Shown here one piece after another: positions 8,099 to 12,714 of a stretch of 12,714 nucleotides of DNA. Source of the DNA: Acetobacteraceae bacterium (GTDB lineage Bacteria; Pseudomonadota; Alphaproteobacteria; Acetobacterales; Acetobacteraceae); the NCBI GenBank assembly GCA_947476855.1, contig CANJSR010000101.1:1-12714 (forward strand), read 5' to 3'. The notes beneath the pieces were generated by a model that did no database searches, was not told the origin of the DNA, and saw nothing but the letters and a program-made list of their open reading frames with translations. The position numbers and the translations under genes were made by a program. Every line of letters begins with the position of its first letter. Positions within the stretch are counted from its first letter, which is position 1.

Positions 8099-9241
8099 TC
8101 AGCGCTTCAGGGCCTGCTTCCACCGGGCGGGAAACGCCTCGGCGTCCTTGCGGATATCCGGATCGAAGCCCACGACCATCAGGTTCTTCTCCCCGCCCAC
8201 CGCGGTCGCGATCGTTTCCAGGGTGTAGTTGGCCACTTCCTCCTGCTTCACGCCCGGACGATACGGGGTCAGCCCGCCCTTGCCGAAACCCGCCTGCCCT
8301 TCGTGGGAGACGATGTAGTCCAGCATCAGGCGCGCGGCATTGGGTGTGCTGCCGTCCTTGGGGATGCCCACCGGACGGACCCACAAGGGCTGCCCGTCCT
8401 CCATGAACTTCCATTCCATGATCTTGCCCATCGCCGCGTCGCGGGCGCGGGGGAACACCACGACGCCCGAGGCGAAGAACGCGACCTTGTATTCACCCGC
8501 CGCCAGCTTCTGCAGCATCGGCCCCGCCGATCCTTCCGGCCGCAGGCTCGGCCCCACCGCGTTCATCCAGTCCCAGGCCTGGTCGCCGTAGCGCTGCTGA
8601 TAGATCAGGAACAGATCGCGCGCGGATGTGGAGTTCAGCGGGTCGTAGGTCGTGATCGCGTTGCGGAACAGCGCCGGATCGGCCTTAACCAGTTCGGCCA
8701 GGTGCTTCAGGCCGCGCGGCCGCTTGCCCTCGGGCAGAAGCAGCTTGTTGTAGCACATCACCAGCGGATCGGCCGACACCGTGTAGAGACCAGGAAGAGG
8801 CCGGCTCCAGGCCGGCAGCTTGTCGGTCTCGGGGGAGTTGTAGGCGACCAGGTTGCCGCGCTTGGCGAAGTCCATCCAGGTCTCGACCGCTGGCGTCAGC
8901 AACAGCCCGCCGGTCTGGCTGCCCGAGGCACGGTCAGCGTAGTAGCGCTGGAACACTTCCTCGGCCCCGAGGTCGAGGGTGGAAATCTTGATCCACGGAT
9001 ACATCTTGTTGAACCCGGCGATGACCGGCGCCCAGTTGTACTGCGCCAGGACCGAGTAGATCAGAAGGCTGTTCTCCTTCTTCGAGGCCTCGATGATCTG
9101 CCCATACTCGGCCGGGTAATAGCTCGGGACGGATTGCGCGCGCGCCACGGCCGGCACCGTCGCGCCAACCCCGGCCGCGAGACCCAGCTTCATCACGTCG
9201 CGCCGCGTCGCGGCCATACGTCCTGTCATCGATTCCGGCAT
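8099..9241 (-). CDS. ABC transporter substrate-binding protein, Fe3+/small-solute class, Tat-type signal
   Basis: This 380-residue periplasmic binding protein fits the SBP_bac_1/COG1840 type. The N-terminus has a twin-arginine motif (T12-R13-R14-D-V-M-K18), a hydrophobic stretch (19-32) and an AxA site at A33-R-A35, so export folded through Tat is likely. The mature part starts YYPAEYGQIIEASKKEN, with LLIYSV (59-64) as first strand, as in iron-type binding proteins. YY at 100-101 does not sit at the C-terminal position of the iron-binding tyrosine pair of FbpA, so ferric iron is not assumed. Start: ATG 9241 is preceded by a strong GGGAGGT site (9246-9252). The frame is open for 119 further codons upstream, but that part is Arg/Ser/Pro-rich, overlaps degP and crosses its terminator. 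First gene of the operon. Confidence 0.9.
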   Translation of the reverse strand: MPESMTGRMAATRRDVMKLGLAAGVGATVPAVARAQSVPSYYPAEYGQIIEASKKENSLLIYSVLAQYNWAPVIAGFNKMYPWIKISTLDLGAEEVFQRYYADRASGSQTGGLLLTPAVETWMDFAKRGNLVAYNSPETDKLPAWSRPLPGLYTVSADPLVMCYNKLLLPEGKRPRGLKHLAELVKADPALFRNAITTYDPLNSTSARDLFLIYQQRYGDQAWDWMNAVGPSLRPEGSAGPMLQKLAAGEYKVAFFASGVVVFPRARDAAMGKIMEWKFMEDGQPLWVRPVGIPKDGSTPNAARLMLDYIVSHEGQAGFGKGGLTPYRPGVKQEEVANYTLETIATAVGGEKNLMVVGFDPDIRKDAEAFPARWKQALKR

Positions 9242-9245
9242 GCCG

Positions 9246-9252
9246 ACCTCCC
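9246..9252 (-). promoter_or_regulatory. Shine-Dalgarno site that decides the binding-protein start
   Basis: On the minus strand GGGAGGT lies 4 bases before ATG 9241. It places the start directly ahead of a Tat signal peptide and argues against the much longer open frame upstream. Confidence 0.75.
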
Positions 9253-9298
9253 TGTGGGGTTGCGTGTCCGGGCCCTTGGCGGGTCCGATTGATCCGCA

Positions 9299-9327
9299 AC
9301 CTGCCCGCCGGCCGGTTCGCCTGTCAA
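9299..9327 (-). promoter_or_regulatory. Candidate sigma70-type promoter of the three-gene ABC operon
   Basis: A perfect TTGACA -35 hexamer reads on the minus strand at 9327-9322. At 17 bases spacing the -10 position is GCAGGT (9304-9299), which is a poor match, though weak -10 boxes are common in GC-rich alphaproteobacteria. It lies between the degP terminator and the binding-protein gene, where a promoter for this operon is expected. Confidence 0.35.
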
Positions 9328-9335
9328 TCAGACGG

Positions 9336-9366
9336 AAAATCCCGCCCGGACAGGGTCCGGACGGGA
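9336..9366 (-). terminator. Rho-independent terminator after degP
   Basis: On the minus strand TCCCGTCCGGAC (9366-9355), loop CCT, GTCCGGGCGGGA (9351-9340) forms a 12-bp stem with one G-U pair, followed at once by ATTTTCC. It lies 57 bases past the degP stop and separates degP from the ABC operon on the same strand. Confidence 0.82.
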
Positions 9367-9422
9367 TCTGGAAGCGACGGAAAGGGCCAGGCGCGTGGGA
9401 CGGAGGACCCCTTCCGCCAGGA

Positions 9423-10928
9423 TCAGCCGGCCTGGTCGCCCGACTGGTCCATGGTGATGCCGACGAAGCGGGATGCCCCGTCGCGCATGATCCGCAGGGC
9501 CACCGCCTGCTCCTTGCCGGAGAGCGCGTCGCGGATCGCGGACGCCGCCTCGGCCGGGTTCTCGATCGCCTTGCCGCCGACGCCGAGGATGACGTCACCG
9601 GCCTGCAATCCGGCCATTTGCGCGGGCGAACCCGGACGGACCCCCTGGATCACCGCGCCCTTCACGCCCTCGGGCACTTCCAACTGTGCCCGGACCTCGG
9701 GCGACAGCGGGCCGAGCGCGACGCCGACCTGGGCGCGGGCGGGCTGGGCGGCGGGTTCGGCGGCGGCCGTCTGTTCGTTCGGCATGTCGCCGATCGTGAC
9801 CTTGACGTCCTTGGTCGAGCCATCGCGCAGCAGCCGGACCTTCGCTTCCTCGCCCGGCTTCAGGCCGGACACCGTCAGCGCCAGATCACGCGGCGTCGTG
9901 ATCGTCGTGCCGTTGATGGCCTGCACCACGTCGCCCGCCTGCAATCCGGCCTTGGCCGCCGGGCCGTTGGGACGCACGCCGGCCAGCAGGGCGCCCGCGT
10001 TCTCGGCCAGGCCCAGTGCCTTGGCGGTGGTGCCGGTCAGGGCCTGCGCCTCGACCCCCACGAAGCCGCGGGTCACATGCCCGGTCTGCGCGATCTGCGA
10101 GGACACGGTCGCGATCATGTCGGAGGGCACCGCGAAGCCGATGCCGACCGAGCCGCCATGCGGCGACAGGATCGCCGTGTTCATGCCGATGACCTTGCCA
10201 TCCTGCGTGAACAGCGGGCCGCCGGAGTTGCCCTGGTTGATCGGCGCGTCGATCTGGATGAACTGGTCATACGGACCCGAGCCGATGTCACGCCCCACCG
10301 CCGAAACGATCCCAGCCGTGACCGTGCCGCCGAGGCCGAACGGATTGCCCATCGCCACGACCCACTCACCCGGGCGCACGTCGCGGGAGTGACCCAACTC
10401 GATATACGGGAGCGGCTTGCCGGCCTCGACCCGCAGGACCGCGATGTCGGTGCGGGGATCGCGTCCGATCACCTTGGCCTGGAGCGTCCGGCCGTCGTCC
10501 AGCGTGACGGTGACGGTGCTGGCGTCCTTCACGACGTGATGGTTGGTAACGATCGTACCATTCGCGTTGACGATGAAGCCCGAGCCCCGGCCTTCGGTCA
10601 CGCGGGGGCCACGCTGGCCTTCCGGCACCATCTGGTTGAACGGGAAGGGCAGAGCCGGACCCTGCATCTCGCCCGCGGAAACCTTCACCTTCGTTGTGAT
10701 CGAAACGACCGCAGGCTTCACCCGGGTCACGAGGTCACTGAAGTCGGGCAACGTGCGTGCCGTGGTCACCATGGCGGGATTGACCGGCTGGCCGGCGGTC
10801 ACGGCCGGATCGTTCGCCGCGTTCACGGCGGCGAAACCACCCAGCGAGGTGCCCGCCAGAAGCACGGCGACGAGGGCCGCGCGGCGCCATCCGAAGCGGG
10901 ACTGGGTGGGGGTGGCAAGCTGCGTCAT
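9423..10928 (-). CDS. degP: Do-family periplasmic serine protease/chaperone (DegP/HtrA)
   Basis: This 501-residue envelope protease degrades or refolds damaged periplasmic proteins. After a basic N-terminus a hydrophobic stretch (about 15-37) acts as signal peptide, with possible cleavage after VNA (35-37). The trypsin-like domain has the full triad: H131 in TNHHVV, D161 in RTDIAVL and S235 in GNSGGPL. PDZ1 covers about 285-378 and PDZ2 about 400-495, each with a GLQAGDV motif (328-334 and 440-446); a Glu/Ala/Pro-rich linker at about 386-400 joins them. Length and two PDZ domains fit DegP/MucD rather than DegS. Start: ATG 10928 has a GAGG site (10936-10939) 7 bases upstream; a TTG at 10985 is in frame but lacks support. 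It is followed by its own terminator and does not appear to be in an operon with the ABC genes. Confidence 0.93.
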   Translation of the reverse strand: MTQLATPTQSRFGWRRAALVAVLLAGTSLGGFAAVNAANDPAVTAGQPVNPAMVTTARTLPDFSDLVTRVKPAVVSITTKVKVSAGEMQGPALPFPFNQMVPEGQRGPRVTEGRGSGFIVNANGTIVTNHHVVKDASTVTVTLDDGRTLQAKVIGRDPRTDIAVLRVEAGKPLPYIELGHSRDVRPGEWVVAMGNPFGLGGTVTAGIVSAVGRDIGSGPYDQFIQIDAPINQGNSGGPLFTQDGKVIGMNTAILSPHGGSVGIGFAVPSDMIATVSSQIAQTGHVTRGFVGVEAQALTGTTAKALGLAENAGALLAGVRPNGPAAKAGLQAGDVVQAINGTTITTPRDLALTVSGLKPGEEAKVRLLRDGSTKDVKVTIGDMPNEQTAAAEPAAQPARAQVGVALGPLSPEVRAQLEVPEGVKGAVIQGVRPGSPAQMAGLQAGDVILGVGGKAIENPAEAASAIRDALSGKEQAVALRIMRDGASRFVGITMDQSGDQAG

Positions 10929-11019
10929 CTGTTTTCCTCTGTTCTGTCCAGGTCGCGGCCGGTTCGTCCGCGTTGGTCCAGACAATGAGGATCGCGAGAT
11001 GAATTTTCCTTGGGCGGAA

Positions 11020-11031
11020 CGGTTAAAACCG
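11020..11031. promoter_or_regulatory. Small palindrome upstream of degP
   Basis: CGGTT and AACCG are perfect inverted arms around a central AA, within the AT-richer patch about 90-100 bases before the degP start. It could be an operator half-site pair, but a 12-base palindrome of this kind can also occur by chance. Confidence 0.2.
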
Positions 11032-11090
11032 CGTCATCCGGTGGTGGGGGGTCGCGGCGGGATGGGATTTGACCTGGCGGTGGTCCACTT

Positions 11091-11182
11091 CCGTCGTGGC
11101 GGCCGCAGGGCCGCCATCCACGACTTCGCTGGCGGGAACAGGGGAAAATCGTGGATGGTGGCCCTTCGGCCACCACGACGGG
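11091..11182. repeat. Palindromic intergenic repeat, copy 2 (paired inverted half-units)
   Basis: Same plan as the copy at 5173-5261. The left half begins CCGTCGTGG and contains TGGCGGCC (11097-11104), loop GCAG, GGCCGCCA (11109-11116). The right half contains TGGTGGCC (11156-11163), loop CTTC, GGCCACCA (11168-11175) and ends CCACGACGG. Both internal stems are perfect 8-mers, and the halves are inverted with respect to each other around a centre of about 15 bases. It lies about 70 bases past the mnmG stop, in the gap before degP. Confidence 0.82.
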
Positions 11183-11253
11183 AGGGGCCAGAGGGGTCGG
11201 TCCCGAGCGCCTCGCTGTTACACTTCCTTACGTCACGGCGCGTCGACCGCCCA

Positions 11254-12714
11254 TCAGACCCGCCCGACCGCGTGCTTGCGGACATGCGCGGCGATGGCGG
11301 CGACCGCGGCGGGGGTCATGCCCTGAATGCGGCTCGCCGCGGCGAGCGTCTCGGGCCGCACGCGCAACAACTTGTCGCGGAGTTCATTCGACAGCCCACC
11401 CACGTCCGAGAAGGACAGGCCGTCCAGCGCGACCGCTTCCTCCCGCCGGCTGATGCGGATATCGGCCTCCTGCCGGTGCAGATAGCCGGCATAGCGCGCC
11501 TCGGTGCGAACCTGTTCGGCCGCAGCCGCTGGCAGGTCACGCAACCAGGGGTACAGATCCGCCAGCATCCCCCAGGTCACGCCGTCATGCCCGGCGAGGT
11601 CCAGCACGGACCGCCAGCGCCCATCGGCCCGCACGGTGATCCCGCGTCGGGCCAGGTCGGCGGGAGTCGCGCCTTCGGCCCGCGCGCGGGCCAGCGCCTC
11701 CGTCACCGCCGTGTGGTGCGCGCGGAAGGCCGCGGCGCGGACGGGGCCGACACAGCCCCAGTCCAGCCCACGCTGGGTCAGGCGCAGGTCGGCGTTGTCG
11801 GCCCGCAAGGTCAGCCGGAACTCGGCGCGGGAGGTGAACATCCGGTATGGCTCGCTGACACCCTGCGTCGTCAGGTCATCCGTCAATACACCCAGATAGG
11901 CATCCGAGCGTTCCAGCCAGACCGAGGCCGAACCGGCGGCCGCTCGCGCGGCGTTGACCCCGGCGAGCAACCCCTGCGCGCCCGCTTCCTCATACCCCGT
12001 CGTGCCGTTGATCTGGCCCGCCAGGAACAGGCCCGGCAGCGCGCGCAGTTCCAGCCCACGGCTCAGTGCGCGGGGATCGACATAGTCATACTCGACCGCA
12101 TAGCCCGGTCGGATCATGCGCGCCTTTTCCAGACCCGGAATGGTGGCCAGGAGGGCCTGCTGCACCGCCTCGGGCAACGAGGTGGAAATACCGTTCGGAT
12201 AGACGGTGACGTCGTCCAACCCCTCCGGCTCCAGGAAGATGTTGTGGTGCTCCCGGTCGGCGAAGCGGACGACCTTGTCCTCGATCGAGGGGCAATAGCG
12301 CGGCCCGACGCCCGAGATATTGCCGACATGGACCGCCGAACGATGCAGGTTGGCGCGGATGATGGCGTGCGTGGCCGGTGTCGTGGCGGTGACGCGGCAC
12401 TCGATCTGCCGATTGCTGATCCGTCGCGTCAGGGTGCTGAACGGCTCGGGCTCCGCATCCCCCGGATCGGCCTGCAAGCCGGCCCAGTCGATGGTCGTGC
12501 GATCAAGCCGAGCGGGGGTGCCGGTCTTCAGCCGCCCCAGCGGCAGGCCGAGGCGGTCCAGCGTACGGGCCAACCCGATCGACGGCGCCTCCCCCACACG
12601 CCCCGCCGGGAACTGCTGTTCGCCGATATGGATCACGCCGCGCAGGAAGGTGCCGGTCGTCAGCACGGCGGCGGCGCAGCGGAAGCGGGTCCCATCGGCG
12701 GTGATCACGGCGGC
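11254..12714 (-). CDS. mnmG: tRNA uridine-5-carboxymethylaminomethyl modification enzyme MnmG (GidA), 5' end missing
   Basis: The last 486 residues are present; the start lies beyond the right edge. MnmG, with MnmE, uses FAD and methylene-tetrahydrofolate to modify wobble U34 of several tRNAs. Visible family blocks, numbered within the fragment: [13 protein letters not shown] (about 19-31), AGRVGEAPS (37-45), [12 protein letters not shown] (60-71), [10 protein letters not shown] with the conserved Cys at 141, [11 protein letters not shown] (171-181), and [11 protein letters not shown] (233-243). The C-terminal helical domain, which contacts tRNA and MnmE, ends with [20 protein letters not shown]. 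Compared with the usual 620-630 residues, about 130-140 are missing, including the GxGxxG dinucleotide-binding loop. A GTG at 12708 is an internal Val, not the start. The stop TGA is at 11256-11254. No rsmG follows. Confidence 0.95.
   Translation of the reverse strand, partial: AAVITADGTRFRCAAAVLTTGTFLRGVIHIGEQQFPAGRVGEAPSIGLARTLDRLGLPLGRLKTGTPARLDRTTIDWAGLQADPGDAEPEPFSTLTRRISNRQIECRVTATTPATHAIIRANLHRSAVHVGNISGVGPRYCPSIEDKVVRFADREHHNIFLEPEGLDDVTVYPNGISTSLPEAVQQALLATIPGLEKARMIRPGYAVEYDYVDPRALSRGLELRALPGLFLAGQINGTTGYEEAGAQGLLAGVNAARAAAGSASVWLERSDAYLGVLTDDLTTQGVSEPYRMFTSRAEFRLTLRADNADLRLTQRGLDWGCVGPVRAAAFRAHHTAVTEALARARAEGATPADLARRGITVRADGRWRSVLDLAGHDGVTWGMLADLYPWLRDLPAAAAEQVRTEARYAGYLHRQEADIRISRREEAVALDGLSFSDVGGLSNELRDKLLRVRPETLAAASRIQGMTPAAVAAIAAHVRKHAVGRV

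Larger units (their letters stand above)
10929..11253. other. Intergenic region between mnmG and degP
   Basis: These 325 bases hold the degP ribosome binding site (10936-10939), a relatively AT-rich patch at about 11000-11030, a small dyad CGGTT-AA-AACCG at 11020-11031, and copy 2 of the palindromic repeat at 11091-11182. I see no convincing sigma70, heat-shock or ECF-type promoter for degP and no classical terminator directly after mnmG. Short open frames here read through the repeat and show no protein family character. Confidence 0.6.

Noticed and set aside
8099..9241. Naming the binding protein FbpA/AfuA (ferric iron)
   Set aside because: Operon layout fits, but the paired iron-binding tyrosines are not seen at the expected place and related families carry other substrates.
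7733..9292. A 519-codon open frame on the + strand opposite the permease and binding-protein genes
   Set aside because: Its composition is that of an antisense frame (Arg/Gln/His/Asp-rich, no membrane segment or motif), and it crosses the boundary of two well-supported genes.
9242..9598. A 119-codon upstream extension of the ABC binding protein
   Set aside because: It would run through the degP 3' end and its terminator, is low in hydrophobic residues, and would bury a Tat signal that has a strong ribosome binding site right before it.
10929..10985. A TTG start adding 19 residues to DegP
   Set aside because: The ATG at 10928 has a good ribosome binding site and puts the signal peptide at the N-terminus; the extension is Arg/Pro-rich.
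9240..10988. A 582-codon open frame on the + strand opposite degP
   Set aside because: It is a shadow of degP caused by GC-rich third positions: rich in Arg, His, Gly and Asp, with no domain and no ribosome binding site, while the opposite strand has a full protease with its catalytic triad.
11151..11453. Small open frames reading out of the palindromic repeat (also near 5088-5510)
   Set aside because: They are translations of the repeat joined to antisense sequence of neighbouring genes, with no start signal or protein family.

Overview
The window is ordinary, densely coding, GC-rich bacterial chromosome. GC-rich wobble positions, the alphaproteobacterial look of the MnmG and ABC proteins, and a GTCGTGG...CCATCCACGA type of intergenic palindrome suggest an alphaproteobacterium, possibly Rhodospirillales/Acetobacteraceae. 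That placement is inference; no 16S rRNA or other marker is present. I found no rRNA, tRNA, CRISPR array, insertion sequence, prophage or toxin gene, and no clear candidate for an undescribed system.

Left half (2-5118, + strand): the 3' end of a dipeptide/oligopeptide-type ABC importer operon. In order it holds the C-terminal end of the periplasmic binding protein, two permeases (DppB- and DppC-like) and two ATPases (DppD- and DppF-like). The genes are tightly packed; the two ATPase genes overlap by one base. A zinc-type cation diffusion facilitator with a His-rich N-terminus follows after 33 bases with no terminator in between. It may be read through from the operon, or made from its own leaderless-type start.

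Middle (5302-9241, - strand): a complete three-gene importer operon that converges on the first block. A Tat-type binding protein of the Fe3+/small-solute class is followed by one fused permease with two transport domains and a TOBE-domain ATPase. Spacings are 3 bases and then an 8-base overlap. The substrate cannot be named from sequence alone.

Right half (9423-12714, - strand): a Do-family periplasmic protease/chaperone (DegP/HtrA) with its own rho-independent terminator, and upstream of it mnmG (tRNA wobble-uridine modification), cut by the window edge. mnmG is followed by degP rather than by the usual rsmG-parA-parB.

The most interesting non-coding signal is a dispersed palindromic repeat present twice, at 5173-5261 and 11091-11182. 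Each copy is two inverted half-units, and each half-unit contains its own hairpin. The stems differ between copies by paired, compensating changes, so the fold appears to be conserved. Both copies lie just past gene 3' ends.
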